Positions 1-9,057 of a stretch of DNA of 64,000 bases are shown here, piece by piece. The notes under the pieces are model-generated. The model was not told the DNA's origin. It worked only from the letters and a program-made list of their open reading frames with translations, and made no database searches. The first letter of the stretch is position 1; each line of letters starts with the position of its first letter. The position numbers and the translations under genes are program-made. The stretch is from contig NZ_JZEX01000061.1 in the NCBI RefSeq assembly GCF_000969415.1, positions 1 to 64,000 on the forward strand, read 5' to 3'. This DNA comes from Devosia geojensis (GTDB lineage: Bacteria; Pseudomonadota; Alphaproteobacteria; Rhizobiales; Devosiaceae).

Positions 1-266
1 ATAAAGCCTGACACGCTCTATGTATATGAGCCCAACTTTTGAGTGGGCAGGGAGAAGGTGCCCGAAGGGGCGGATGAGGGGTTCCCCGCCATCGGCGCCG
101 GCCCAGTTGCAGCATCGCAGACCCCTCACCCGGCGCTCCGGAGGGGCGGCGAGGTGAGGCACGGTGCCTGTGGAGAGCACGGACGCCTCCACAGCGTCCC
201 CTCGCCCCTCCGGGGAGAGGGCCAGGGTGAGGGGGCTGCTTTGCCCCCGTTTTCGCGATTGCCTGC
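1..266. other. Intergenic left edge
   Basis: No gene is supported here. The stretch lies downstream of the minus-strand permease and is mainly occupied by a long imperfect inverted repeat, annotated separately. Short open frames across it are low-complexity translations of the repeat and lack a credible start. Confidence 0.6.
122..234. repeat. REP-like long inverted repeat
   Basis: The outer arms CCCCTCACCC (122-131) and GGGTGAGGGG (225-234) are perfect complements. Inner segments rich in CCGGAGGGGCG and CGCCCCTCCGG also pair, giving a roughly 113-bp foldback. Palindromes with CCCTCACCC arms are commonly scattered between genes in Hyphomicrobiales genomes. Its position just past the stop of the permease gene suggests it may also work as an mRNA 3-prime structure or terminator. 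Confidence 0.6.
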
Positions 267-1253
267 TCACGTATAGCGTATGCGCGGGTCCAGCCACGCC
301 AGCAGCAGGTCCGACAGCAGCGTGCCGATCACCGTCAGCGCGCTCAGCATCATGATGAAGCTGCCGGCCAGGTACATGTCCTGGCTGATCAGCGCCTGCA
401 GCAGCAGCGGGCCGGTCATCGGCAGGTTGAGCACCACGGCGGTGATCGTTGCGCCCGAGACCAGCGTCGGCAGCACCCAGCCGACGGTCGAGATGAACGG
501 GTTGAGGGCGATCCGCACCGGATACTTCATGAGGAGCTTGCGCTCCGAGAGCCCATAGGCCCGCGCCGTCGTCACGTAGGGCTTGCCGAGCTCGTCGAGG
601 AGGTTGGCGCGCAGGATGCGGATCAGCGCCGCCGTGCCGCTGGTGCCGAGCACGATCGTCGGGATGATGAGGTGCTGGGCGAGGTCGACGAACTTGCCCC
701 AGCTCCAGGGCGCATTCTCGTATTCGGGCGAGAACAGCCCGCCGATGCCGGTGTTGAAGTACTTGAACGAGATGTACATCAAGACCAGCGCGAAGAGGAA
801 ATTGGGGATGGCGAGGCCCAGGACGCCGATGAAGGTGGCGATGTAGTCGCCCACGGTGTTCTTGCGCACGGCCGTGTAGATGCCGATGGGCAGTGAGATC
901 GCCCAGATGAAGAGCAGGGTGATGAGGGCGAGCAGGAACGTCAGGCCCAGCCGGTTCCACAGAAGGTCCGCCACCGGCCGGCGCCATTCGAGCGAAAAGC
1001 CGAAATCGCCCGCGAAGATGATGTTGGAGATCCACTTCCAATACTGGACATAGACGGGATCGTCGAGCCCGTAGCGGGCCCGCAGCGCCGCCATCGCCTC
1101 CGGCTCCACCGTCACGCCCTGCAGGTTGAGCTGGGCGACCATGGCGGTGACGAAGTCGCCCGGCGGCAGCTGAATGATGACGAAGGTCATCACCGAGATC
1201 GCCACGAGCGTGACAAGCATGTAGAGAAAGCGGCGGGCGATGAAGGCGGCCAT
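267..1253 (-). CDS. ABC transporter permease, DppB/OppB type
   Basis: Inner-membrane permease of a peptide/opine/nickel-type importer, 328 residues. It begins with the family-typical N-terminal membrane helix (MAAFIARRFLYMLV), has a large periplasmic loop after helix 1 and ends in the DPRIRYT tail shared by DppB-like proteins. The start at 1253 was chosen because the upstream extension is not hydrophobic and runs through the end of the binding-protein gene. It is the last gene of a six-gene minus-strand operon, 68 bp after the binding protein. This is unusual because DppB normally sits next to DppC, which here is the first gene. Substrate unknown; the co-transcribed glycosidase suggests an oligosaccharide or glycoside. 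Confidence 0.9.
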   Translation of the reverse strand: MAAFIARRFLYMLVTLVAISVMTFVIIQLPPGDFVTAMVAQLNLQGVTVEPEAMAALRARYGLDDPVYVQYWKWISNIIFAGDFGFSLEWRRPVADLLWNRLGLTFLLALITLLFIWAISLPIGIYTAVRKNTVGDYIATFIGVLGLAIPNFLFALVLMYISFKYFNTGIGGLFSPEYENAPWSWGKFVDLAQHLIIPTIVLGTSGTAALIRILRANLLDELGKPYVTTARAYGLSERKLLMKYPVRIALNPFISTVGWVLPTLVSGATITAVVLNLPMTGPLLLQALISQDMYLAGSFIMMLSALTVIGTLLSDLLLAWLDPRIRYT

Positions 1254-1321
1254 TTGACGAGCTCCTGGAGTGATGCCTCCCCCGGCTTCAGACCGGGAGA
1301 GGCAGGCGCGTCGGGAGGGAG

Positions 1322-3268
1322 TTATTCGGAAGCGTAGTAGAACTGCTCGGGATTGGCGGAGCCCGGATGCGTGTACTGGGTGCTCGCGAGCAGCACCGGC
1401 GGCACGTTGCGCATCAGCTTGTTGATGATGCCGTAGTCCGTCGTCGGCTGCATGACGCCGATCGTATAGAGCTGCTCCTTGGCCACCCGCATGATCTCGC
1501 GCATGATCTCGAGACGGCGCGCCACGTCGACGGTCTCGAAGATCTCGTCGTAGAGCGCCAGCTGGTCCTTGACGAACTGCGGCGGTTCCTCCGGATTGGG
1601 CTGGCCGGCGTACCATTGGCCCCAGGTGGTGGCGTAGAACGCATCCTGGCTCGAGGGGACGTAGTACTTGGGATCGAAGATCGTGTCGGCGCCGCCCGAG
1701 GCCGACCAGACGGCGGCGTCGTGGTCGTTGGCCCGCACGCGCTGGTTGAGCGCCGTCGTATCCGACGTGTTGATCAGCAGGTCGATGCCGATCTCGCGCC
1801 AATAGCCCTTGATCAGTTCGGCGCTGTCGATCCAGGGCTGGCGGAGCACCGAAATGTCGATGGTGAACTGGATCGGATTGCCGTCCGGCCCGAGGCGGAT
1901 GCCGTTGCCGTCGCGCTCGGCAAAGCCCGCTTCATCGAGCATCTGGTTGGCCAGTTCCGGATCGTACTGCGTAAACTGGGTCGCCATCTCCTCGTCGAAC
2001 AGCGGCGATTCCGGGCGTTCCACCGTCTGGTAGGGCAGGCCCTGGCCGAGCCAGACGAGCTCCACAACCTCTTCGCGGTTGATGGCGGTCGACAGCGCCT
2101 GGCGGAAGGCGAGGTTGTTGAAGATCTCACGCTTGGCCGGATCCTTGTGGGTCAGGTTGAGCGAGATGATCATCAGGTTGGCGCGGTTGGGCAGCACCTC
2201 GTAGAACTCGTATCCGCCGCGTTCCTGGTTGTCGAAGAAGGTGCCGCGGTTCTCGGGCGTGGTGACGAACCCGATATAGCTGTCCACCATGTCGAAATCG
2301 CCGTTGGCCGCCTTCAGCAGCGTCACCTGGTTGTCCGAGATGATGTCGACGGTCACCGTGTCCATGTAGGGCAGCTGGTTACCTTCCGTGTCGACCTTGA
2401 AGTAGTAGGGGTTGCGCTGGGCGATGACCTGGGTGCCCGCGCCCTGGCCGATGCCGACCTCGACGATCCATGGGTTGAGGCGCGGCACGTCCGGGTTGCG
2501 CCAGGCGTCGGCCATGCTGTGGAAGTGCGTGACCCAGTTCTGCGAGCCGGCCGCCTGGGCGTCGGCCTCGGCGTTCTCGTTGTATTTGGGGTGGAACTGC
2601 TCGAGGTAATGGCGCGGATAGGCCGTCGGCACGTTGGGCTCGGCGGCGAGCGCCGGGGTCGCGAACTGCTGGAGCAGCATGCCGTTGGGCTCGGGGAAGC
2701 TGAACCGCACCGTCAGGTCGTCGATCTTCTCGACCGTCAGGCCGCCGGCGCGCGTCGACCAGCGCGGCTGGGCGGGGAAGAGCTCGGTGTTGCTGAACAC
2801 GTCCTCGTACCAGAAGACGATGTCGTCGGCGGTGAACGGGGCGCCGTCGGACCACTTCATGCCTTCGCGCAGCTTGAAGACGTAGGCGCGGCCCTCGTCC
2901 TCGACCTCGATGCTCTCGGCCACGTTCGGCTTGACGTCCGGCACGACGTCCTGCTGCTCCTGGCCGGGCAGCCAGGTGTCCCAGCGGGTCAGGTTCTCGT
3001 AGCCGATGGTGCGCACCAGCGTCGAGATATCGCTGGCCGAGGCCATGGTCAGCCGCCAGGTGCCGCCATACTGGCCGACGCTTTCGAAGGGCGTGACGAC
3101 CATGGGGCTGGCCGGCAGGCGCTCCTCGACCGCCGGCAGGTCGCCGGCGCCGACCCGCTCGGCCAGCACCGGGGCTTCGTTATAGTCCTGCGCGGCGGCG
3201 AAGCCGGCGGAAAGCGCGAGAGCGGCCAGTCCGACGCCGGCTCTCCCTAAGGCATGAAGCAGTCTCAT
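1322..3268 (-). CDS. ABC substrate-binding protein, family 5 (oligopeptide/oligosaccharide type)
   Basis: Periplasmic solute-binding protein of 648 residues, longer than the classical ~540-residue OppA/DppA. It has a Sec signal peptide (hydrophobic core LAALALSAGFAAAQ) and a mature start rich in charged residues before a VGQYGGTWRL motif, which is typical of the long family-5 subgroup often linked to sugar uptake in alphaproteobacteria. The start at 3268 has a strong Shine-Dalgarno GGAGGAG six bases upstream. It lies between the glycosidase-like gene and the DppB-type permease, so it is the likely specificity determinant of this importer. Substrate unknown. Confidence 0.9.
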   Translation of the reverse strand: MRLLHALGRAGVGLAALALSAGFAAAQDYNEAPVLAERVGAGDLPAVEERLPASPMVVTPFESVGQYGGTWRLTMASASDISTLVRTIGYENLTRWDTWLPGQEQQDVVPDVKPNVAESIEVEDEGRAYVFKLREGMKWSDGAPFTADDIVFWYEDVFSNTELFPAQPRWSTRAGGLTVEKIDDLTVRFSFPEPNGMLLQQFATPALAAEPNVPTAYPRHYLEQFHPKYNENAEADAQAAGSQNWVTHFHSMADAWRNPDVPRLNPWIVEVGIGQGAGTQVIAQRNPYYFKVDTEGNQLPYMDTVTVDIISDNQVTLLKAANGDFDMVDSYIGFVTTPENRGTFFDNQERGGYEFYEVLPNRANLMIISLNLTHKDPAKREIFNNLAFRQALSTAINREEVVELVWLGQGLPYQTVERPESPLFDEEMATQFTQYDPELANQMLDEAGFAERDGNGIRLGPDGNPIQFTIDISVLRQPWIDSAELIKGYWREIGIDLLINTSDTTALNQRVRANDHDAAVWSASGGADTIFDPKYYVPSSQDAFYATTWGQWYAGQPNPEEPPQFVKDQLALYDEIFETVDVARRLEIMREIMRVAKEQLYTIGVMQPTTDYGIINKLMRNVPPVLLASTQYTHPGSANPEQFYYASE

Positions 3269-3338
3269 TGGTCTCCTCCAATCATGGGCATGCGGTTGAT
3301 GGGGCGGAGTTGCTCTCCGCTCGTCTCGGGGAGCGGCG

Positions 3339-5447
3339 CTAGCCGTTCCCCTGGAACGCGATGGCCTCGAACGCCTCGAGCGGGGGCAGCGCGTACCAGA
3401 GGTAGCCGTCCGCGTCGGGCTCGGTGGTTTCGGGCGAAATCTCATGGCCGGCGACCAGCGCCGTACCGTTGCCGGCAACGCCCTTGACGCCGAGCTTGAG
3501 GCCATGCACGGCCGGCGCGTCCTCGTAGAGGTTGTTGCGCTGCCCGCCATAGTTGACGACGTGCACCAGCACTTTGCCGGTCGCCTCCTGGCGCTGCACC
3601 GTCAGCTCCAGCGACCCCTTGCCCTCGATTTTCACCGGAGCGGCGGGGATGTGGCGGGTGACGAGGTCGGTGAGGAAGGTGCGCGTATGGGGCAGGCTGT
3701 CGCGATGGTAGAGCGCGTCGGCATGCCAGGGCACGTAGACGGCCTTGCCCTTGCCGTGGCCGCCGATGATGGCGCCCGGCATCTCGCTCTCGAAATCGGG
3801 GAAACACAGTTCGGGCGGTCCGAACCGCTGCGGGGGCAGGAGCTTCAAGAGCTTCTGCGCTCCCTCCTTCACCTGCGCTACATAATAGGTGTGGTCGAGC
3901 ATCAGGAGCCTGACGTCATCGCCGATGGGCAGTTCCCCCGGCCGCACGCGGAAATAGGCGCCCTTCATGTGCCGGCGGGCCATCGGCTTGCCCGCGATTG
4001 GCAGGCTCTCGAGCGCCGGCTTGTCGCGCGGCACGCCCTTCTCGTCATAGAGCCCGGTCTCGCCGGTCGCGAGCAGCACGCCGCCGGCCTCGACCCATGC
4101 GTCGATCGCTCGGGCCTCGGCATCGGAAAGGCAGGTGACGTTGGGCATCACCAGCGCGTCGTATTGGCCGAGGATTTCGGCGCCGTCCTTGCCGGCGACC
4201 ACCTCGTCGACGACGAGGTCGAACGGCAGCCGCGCCTCGGCGAGCGCGCGGTAGGCGCCGCGATAGGCGGCCTGCGCATGCTGGCCGCTCGCGGCGCGCT
4301 TGGAGTAGCCGCCGGCCCCGTGCCCCGGCACCACCGCGTGCGAGTGGTAGAGCGCGATCTTCGAGGCAGGCTTCAAGCCGGTGTAGTGCCGCTCGTTGGC
4401 CTTGTGCCAGTGGAAGAGTTTCGACGTATCGGCGAAGGCGGACTTGTCATCCTGGTCCATGACGCCCAAGAGATAGAAGTCGAGCGTTGCCCCGCTCGCC
4501 AGCTGCTGGGCGGCGCGCACCAGCTGGTAGGCGCCGGTTTCCGAGACGAACCGCCAGGCGTAGTCGATGAAGTTGGCCGAGGTCGAGGAGACCGTCTTGC
4601 CGCGCCCGTAGGCCTGGCCCCAGCGGGCCTGCTCGCCGGCCTGGTAGGGCCATTCGGGCTGCGGCCGGTCGACGGCGCGCTGCGTCTCCATGCGGATCAG
4701 GTCGCTCTCGCCGCGGTGCCCGGTCATGGCGACCCTGGGGTTCACCTGCTTGATGTGCCGGTAGACCTTGGCGCGCAGCTCCAGCGACGTGCGGTCCTTG
4801 AACTCCAGGTAATCGGCATAGGCGGGGTCGGAGAAATCCTCCTTTTGCGGCAAGGCCTTGCCGAACATGTCGCGGAACCGCCGCTGGCAGTTCTCGCACA
4901 CGCATATGCCGAAATAGTCGCCCGAATAGGTGAAGTTGGTGTAGCCGAACATGTTGAAGAACACGCCGTCCACGTCGTAGCGCCCGAGCGATTCCGAGAT
5001 GATGTCGAGCGCATAGTCCTGGTACCAGCCGCCGTTGACGCAGGCCTGGTAGGTGCCGTTGTATTCGAGCGCGTCGCCCCTGGCGTTGTGGACGAACCAG
5101 TCCGGCTGCGCCTCGTAGGCGATGCGAGTGGCCTTCGACATATCGTAGCGCCCGACCAGCGCCAGCCCTTCGGCATGCGCGGCCTCCACCGCATCGCCGA
5201 GCGCATCGCCCTTCATCATCGGGTTGACCGCCTGCAGCGGCAGCTTGGTCGGATAGAAGGCAAAAATGCCCCCGATATTGTAGAGCAGCACGTCGGCGCC
5301 GAAGTCCTTGACCTCTTTGGCGAGCTTCCTCTGGTCGTAGAGCGCGTCGGGCTGGCGCAGGTTCGTCTGCACCATGCGGTAGGGGCGCTGCCACCAGGCG
5401 GGCGCGGCCTCTGTTTGCGGTATGGCGCTGGCGTCTTCATGCAGCAT
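3339..5447 (-). CDS. Glycosidase-like protein with beta-galactosidase trimerisation-type domain
   Basis: Cytoplasmic 702-residue protein without a signal peptide. The N-terminal half looks like a TIM barrel of the GHL6/hypothetical glycosyl hydrolase type: a strand VDGVFFNMFG near residue 160, then the cysteine motif CVCENCQRRF near 182-191, seen in many such barrels. Residues roughly 370-530 resemble the class-I-amidotransferase-like trimerisation domain of GH42 enzymes (QYDALVMPNV, WVEAGGVLLATGE). Its start overlaps the end of the upstream ATPase gene by 11 bp, so translation is probably coupled. Inference: it cleaves an imported glycoside after uptake by the surrounding ABC transporter. 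The catalytic acids cannot be assigned by eye. Confidence 0.75.
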   Translation of the reverse strand: MLHEDASAIPQTEAAPAWWQRPYRMVQTNLRQPDALYDQRKLAKEVKDFGADVLLYNIGGIFAFYPTKLPLQAVNPMMKGDALGDAVEAAHAEGLALVGRYDMSKATRIAYEAQPDWFVHNARGDALEYNGTYQACVNGGWYQDYALDIISESLGRYDVDGVFFNMFGYTNFTYSGDYFGICVCENCQRRFRDMFGKALPQKEDFSDPAYADYLEFKDRTSLELRAKVYRHIKQVNPRVAMTGHRGESDLIRMETQRAVDRPQPEWPYQAGEQARWGQAYGRGKTVSSTSANFIDYAWRFVSETGAYQLVRAAQQLASGATLDFYLLGVMDQDDKSAFADTSKLFHWHKANERHYTGLKPASKIALYHSHAVVPGHGAGGYSKRAASGQHAQAAYRGAYRALAEARLPFDLVVDEVVAGKDGAEILGQYDALVMPNVTCLSDAEARAIDAWVEAGGVLLATGETGLYDEKGVPRDKPALESLPIAGKPMARRHMKGAYFRVRPGELPIGDDVRLLMLDHTYYVAQVKEGAQKLLKLLPPQRFGPPELCFPDFESEMPGAIIGGHGKGKAVYVPWHADALYHRDSLPHTRTFLTDLVTRHIPAAPVKIEGKGSLELTVQRQEATGKVLVHVVNYGGQRNNLYEDAPAVHGLKLGVKGVAGNGTALVAGHEISPETTEPDADGYLWYALPPLEAFEAIAFQGNG

Positions 5448-6471
5448 CGGCGTTCACTCCCTTGAGGTCGAGGCTTTCGGCGTAGTGGCAGGCGACCGTG
5501 CGCCCATCGACGGCACGCAGTTGCGGGTCCTCGGCGCGGCAGCGGTCGGTGGCGAAGGGGCAGCGCGGATGGAAGGCGCAGCCGGTCGGGCGGTTGGCGG
5601 GGTCGGCGACTTCGCCGGTCAAGCGCAGGCGCCGGCGTTCGCGCGCGCCGCGCGGATCGGGCCGCGGTACGGCGGCCAAGAGCGCAGCCGTATAGGGGTG
5701 GCGCGGTCGGGCGAACAGCTCTTCGCTCTCGCTCAACTCCACGATCCGTCCGGCATACATCACCGCTACCCGGTCCGAGATGTATTCGACGACGGAAAGG
5801 TCATGCGAGATGAAGACATAGGTGAGGTCGAACTCCTCCTGCAGGTCCTGCATGAGGTTGAGGGTCTGGGCCTGGATGGAGACGTCAAGCGCCGACACGC
5901 ACTCGTCGGCGACGACAAGCCGGGGATGGACGGCCAGCGCGCGGGCGATGCCGATGCGCTGCCGCTCGCCGCCCGAGAAGGCGTAGGGGTAGCGCGCCAT
6001 GTATTCGGGGCGCAGGCCCACCTTGCGCAGGATCTCGCCGACCCGGGTTTCCACCTCGCGCTCGTCGGTGACGCCGAAGTTGCGCAGAGACTCCCCGACA
6101 ATGTCGATCACCCGCCGGCGCGGGTTGAGCGAGGCGAACGGGTCCTGGAAGATCATGCGGATGTCGGAGCGATAGGGCCGCAGCTCCGTTTCGGTGAGGT
6201 GCGCGATGTCTGCCGGCGCCTTGCCCTTGCCGGCATAGAGGATACTGCCTTGCGTCGGCTCCAATACCCGCACCAATGCCTGGCCGAGCGTGGTCTTGCC
6301 GCAGCCGCTTTCCCCGACGACGGAGAGCGTCTCGCCGGCCCGGATGTCGAGGCTGATGCCGTCGACGGCGCGCACATGGCCGACGGTGCGTTTCAGCACG
6401 CCCCGCTTGATGGGAAAGTGCACCTTGAGGTCGCGCGCCTGCATCAGCGGCGTTTCAACGGGCATGGTCAT
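5437..6471 (-). CDS. ABC importer ATPase, OppF/DppF type
   Basis: Cytoplasmic nucleotide-binding subunit, 344 residues. Walker A GESGCGKT is at 53-60, the signature is [15 protein letters not shown], and the C-terminal oligopeptide-type region has cysteines in [14 protein letters not shown]. The Walker B segment reads [11 protein letters not shown], with Cys where OppF proteins nearly always have Pro. The start overlaps the stop of the preceding OppD-type gene by 4 bp (ATGA). It pairs with the next-upstream ATPase to power the importer encoded in the same operon. Confidence 0.92.
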   Translation of the reverse strand: MTMPVETPLMQARDLKVHFPIKRGVLKRTVGHVRAVDGISLDIRAGETLSVVGESGCGKTTLGQALVRVLEPTQGSILYAGKGKAPADIAHLTETELRPYRSDIRMIFQDPFASLNPRRRVIDIVGESLRNFGVTDEREVETRVGEILRKVGLRPEYMARYPYAFSGGERQRIGIARALAVHPRLVVADECVSALDVSIQAQTLNLMQDLQEEFDLTYVFISHDLSVVEYISDRVAVMYAGRIVELSESEELFARPRHPYTAALLAAVPRPDPRGARERRRLRLTGEVADPANRPTGCAFHPRCPFATDRCRAEDPQLRAVDGRTVACHYAESLDLKGVNADAA

Positions 6472-7529
6472 ACCGTCGCCTCCTCGCGCCTGGTGACGAT
6501 GGCGGGATCGCGCATGTGGCAGGAAACGAAGTGGCCGGTCTCGAACTCGAGCGTCCGCGGGTCGGTCGCGTCGCAGAGCCCCGGCCGCGCCTCGGGACAG
6601 CGTGTGTTGAACGGGCAGCCCTTGGGGCGGTTGAGGGGGTGGGGCACCATGCCCTTGATCGAGTGCAGGCGTTGGCCGCGCTCGCGCCGCGCCCCGAGCT
6701 TGGGGATCGAGGCGAGGAGGGCGAGGGTATAAGGGTGCTGCGGGTTGTAGAACACCGCGTCGGCGCTGCCGCGCTCGACCACGCGGCCGAGATAGACGAC
6801 GGCTACCTCGTGGGCGATCTCGGCGACGACCCCGAGGTCATGGGTGATGAAGATCATGCCCATGCGGGTCTCGGCCTGGAGCTCGGCCATCAGGTCGAGG
6901 ATGTTGGCCTGGGTGGTCACGTCGAGCGCGGTCGTCGGCTCGTCGGCGATCAGCAGCGCCGGCTGGCAGGCGAGCGCCATGGCGATCATCACCCGCTGGC
7001 GCATGCCGCCCGAGAGCTCGAACGGGTAGGTCGAAAGCCGCTGGCGCGGGTTGGGGATGCCGACGCGTCCCAGTGCGTGCGCCGCGCGTTCCTCCGCCTC
7101 GTGGCGGCTCATGCGGTGGTGCAGCAGGATCTTTTCCATCAGCTGGTCGCCGACCGTGTGCACCGGCGAGAGCGAGTTCATCGGCTCCTGGAAGATCATG
7201 GCGATGTCGCGCCCGCGCACGGCGCGGATCGGCTTGCCGGCCGGGTCGAGCCCCGCGAGGTCGACGGGGTCGCGGCCATCGCGGGCAAAGATCATCTGCC
7301 CGTCGCTCACCCGGCCGGGCGGCGGCACGATCTGCAGGATCGAGCGGGCGATCATCGATTTGCCCGAGCCGCTTTCCCCGACGATGCAGAGCGTCTTGCC
7401 GGCGTGGGCGTCGAGATCGACGCCGTCGACGGCGCGGATCAGGCCCTCGCGCAGCGCGAAGTGGGTCTTGAGGCCGCGGATGGAAAGGAGCGGCTGGCTT
7501 TGAGGCTGGCTGTTGGTTTGACTATGCAT
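6468..7529 (-). CDS. ABC importer ATPase, OppD/DppD type
   Basis: Cytoplasmic nucleotide-binding subunit of 353 residues with Walker A GESGSGKS (51-58), signature [15 protein letters not shown], Walker [13 protein letters not shown], and the C-terminal cysteine-containing oligopeptide/dipeptide region ([15 protein letters not shown]). It starts 7 bp after the stop of the permease gene and overlaps the OppF-type gene by 4 bp, so the three are one translational unit. An N-terminal Gln/Ser-rich leader ([13 protein letters not shown]) precedes the domain and may be non-functional padding. Confidence 0.92.
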   Translation of the reverse strand: MHSQTNSQPQSQPLLSIRGLKTHFALREGLIRAVDGVDLDAHAGKTLCIVGESGSGKSMIARSILQIVPPPGRVSDGQMIFARDGRDPVDLAGLDPAGKPIRAVRGRDIAMIFQEPMNSLSPVHTVGDQLMEKILLHHRMSRHEAEERAAHALGRVGIPNPRQRLSTYPFELSGGMRQRVMIAMALACQPALLIADEPTTALDVTTQANILDLMAELQAETRMGMIFITHDLGVVAEIAHEVAVVYLGRVVERGSADAVFYNPQHPYTLALLASIPKLGARRERGQRLHSIKGMVPHPLNRPKGCPFNTRCPEARPGLCDATDPRTLEFETGHFVSCHMRDPAIVTRREEATV

Positions 7530-7536
7530 GGCGCGA

Positions 7537-8682
7537 TCAGGTGTACGGGTCGGCCGCGTCGCGCAGGCCGTCGCCGAGGAAGTTGAGGGCGAGAACGGTG
7601 ATGATGACGAGGACGCCGGGCGCCAGCAGCCACGGCGCTTCGGCGAGCGAGCGGATGTTCTGGGCTTCCTGCAGCAGCACGCCCCAGCTCACCACCGGCG
7701 GGCGCAGCCCGATGCCAAGGAAGGAGAGCGAGGTCTCGGCAATGATCATGGCCGGGATCGCCAGCGTCACCGAGGCGATGATGTGGGAGACGAACCCGGG
7801 CACCAGGTGCCGGCCGATGATGGTCATCTGGCTGGTGCCGTCGAGGCGGGCGGCGATGACGAAGGGCTCGTTGCGCCACGACATAAACCGCCCGCGCACC
7901 TCGCGGGCGAGCGAGGTCCAGCCGATCAAGGATATGATCATGGTGATGATGAAATAGACCAGCACCGGCGACCAGGTGACGGGGATGGCGGCGGCCAGCC
8001 CCATCCACAGGGGGATGGTCGGCACCGACATGATGAACTCGATGACGCGCTGGATGAAGTTGTCGATCCAGCCGCCGAAATAGCCCGAGATGCCGCCGAG
8101 GATGACGCCCAGCACCAGGCTCACCGCGACCCCGACGAGCCCGATCGACGTCGAGACGCGGGTGCCGTGGACGAGGCGGCTGAGAACGTCGCGGCCCAGC
8201 CGGTCGGAGCCGAGCAGGTAGAAGGGCTGCGACGGGTCGAGCGGCCCGATGAGGTGGATGTCGGACGGGATCAGGCCCCAGAGCCGGTAGGGCGCGCCCT
8301 TGACGAAGAGGCCGACCGGCACGACGACGTTCTCGTCGAGCGTGAATACGCGCCGCAACGTGTTGGGGTCGCGCTGCGAGGAGAAGCCGTTGACGTGCAT
8401 GCCGAATTCGGTGCTGCCGTCCTCGCCGGTGCGCCAGAACTTCAGCTGCTGCGGGGCGAGCATGGTGTAGCTGGAATCGTAGAAGTCGGGGCTGCGCGGA
8501 GCGACGAACTCGGCGAAGATGCCGACGAGATAGATGAGGATGATCACGACGCCGCTGGCCAGCGCCAGCGCGTGTTCGGTGAACTTGCGCCAGACGAGCT
8601 CGCGCTGGCTCGCCAGGCCCACATTGGCCAGCGACTCCTCGGGAATCGCGCTGTCGGTGGCGGTCGCGTCTGAAACCGTCAT
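7537..8682 (-). CDS. ABC transporter permease, DppC/OppC type
   Basis: Inner-membrane permease of about 381 residues from the chosen ATG at 8682, which has GGGAG eight bases upstream. An in-frame ATG at 8724 would add 14 residues. The N-terminal cytoplasmic tail, first membrane helix, long periplasmic insertion (roughly residues 60-170) and the segment LGSDRLGRDVLSRLVHGTR are typical of OppC-like subunits. The conserved loop AETSLSFLGIGLRPP and the end FLGDGLRDAADPYT complete the match. It is the first gene of the operon, and its promoter lies in the interval shared with the divergent LacI regulator. Confidence 0.9.
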   Translation of the reverse strand: MTVSDATATDSAIPEESLANVGLASQRELVWRKFTEHALALASGVVIILIYLVGIFAEFVAPRSPDFYDSSYTMLAPQQLKFWRTGEDGSTEFGMHVNGFSSQRDPNTLRRVFTLDENVVVPVGLFVKGAPYRLWGLIPSDIHLIGPLDPSQPFYLLGSDRLGRDVLSRLVHGTRVSTSIGLVGVAVSLVLGVILGGISGYFGGWIDNFIQRVIEFIMSVPTIPLWMGLAAAIPVTWSPVLVYFIITMIISLIGWTSLAREVRGRFMSWRNEPFVIAARLDGTSQMTIIGRHLVPGFVSHIIASVTLAIPAMIIAETSLSFLGIGLRPPVVSWGVLLQEAQNIRSLAEAPWLLAPGVLVIITVLALNFLGDGLRDAADPYT

Positions 8683-8724
8683 CGGGCTGGCTCCCGGGTC
8701 CATGCGGACATGGGGTCGCGCCAA

Positions 8725-9057
8725 GTGTGCAGTCGCACTTGCCCATCCTCCCTGCTAGCTTGTCAGCGTGTTTGTTTTGCTTGTTTAGGCTAACAAGGCA
8801 CGATTTAGCCGAGGGGTCAATATGCGAAATTGCGCTTGTATGGCAGAATTGCTGACGCGCTTACTGCCTGTCGAGCGCGCATTCGCTTGATAATATTGGA
8901 AGAATTCGCCGGGCACCATGCCGGAATTGACATTTTCGTTGCCTAACAGGAATGTTGGACGGTGCTCCGGCGATTGACAACTCAATGAGTCTGCACCTAA
9001 CAAGTAGACAAACAAAAGCAAACGCATTCGGGAGGAAGTGCCGGCTGGCCTGACATC
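8725..9057. promoter_or_regulatory. Divergent control region between importer operon and LacI gene
   Basis: This 333-bp interval is more AT-rich than its flanks and holds no gene. It contains an 18-bp operator-like palindrome at 8780-8797 and two more copies of its half-site, GCCTAACAGG at 8941-8950 and ACCTAACAAG at 8995-9004. The layout fits a region where the adjacent LacI-family repressor, or its paralogue at 12018, controls both directions. A TTGACA hexamer lies at 8975-8980, but no matching -10 could be assigned with confidence. Confidence 0.6.
8780..8797. promoter_or_regulatory. Candidate LacI-family operator
   Basis: The sequence CTTGTTTAGGCTAACAAG has perfect six-base arms (CTTGTT/AACAAG) around an even centre, the usual geometry of LacI/GalR operators. 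It lies about 100 bp upstream of the first gene of the importer operon and close to a LacI-family gene. Partial copies nearby (CCTAACAGG, CCTAACAAG) support a shared recognition half-site. Confidence 0.5.

Noticed and set aside
1254..1802. N-terminal extension of the DppB-type permease to 511 residues
   Set aside because: The extension overlaps the binding-protein gene in another frame and is not hydrophobic. The ATG at 1253 gives the standard first membrane helix.
1367..5465. Long plus-strand open frames opposite the binding-protein and glycosidase genes
   Set aside because: Their translations are low-complexity Arg/Val/Gly-rich sequences. The minus-strand frames encode clear families with signal peptide and motifs.
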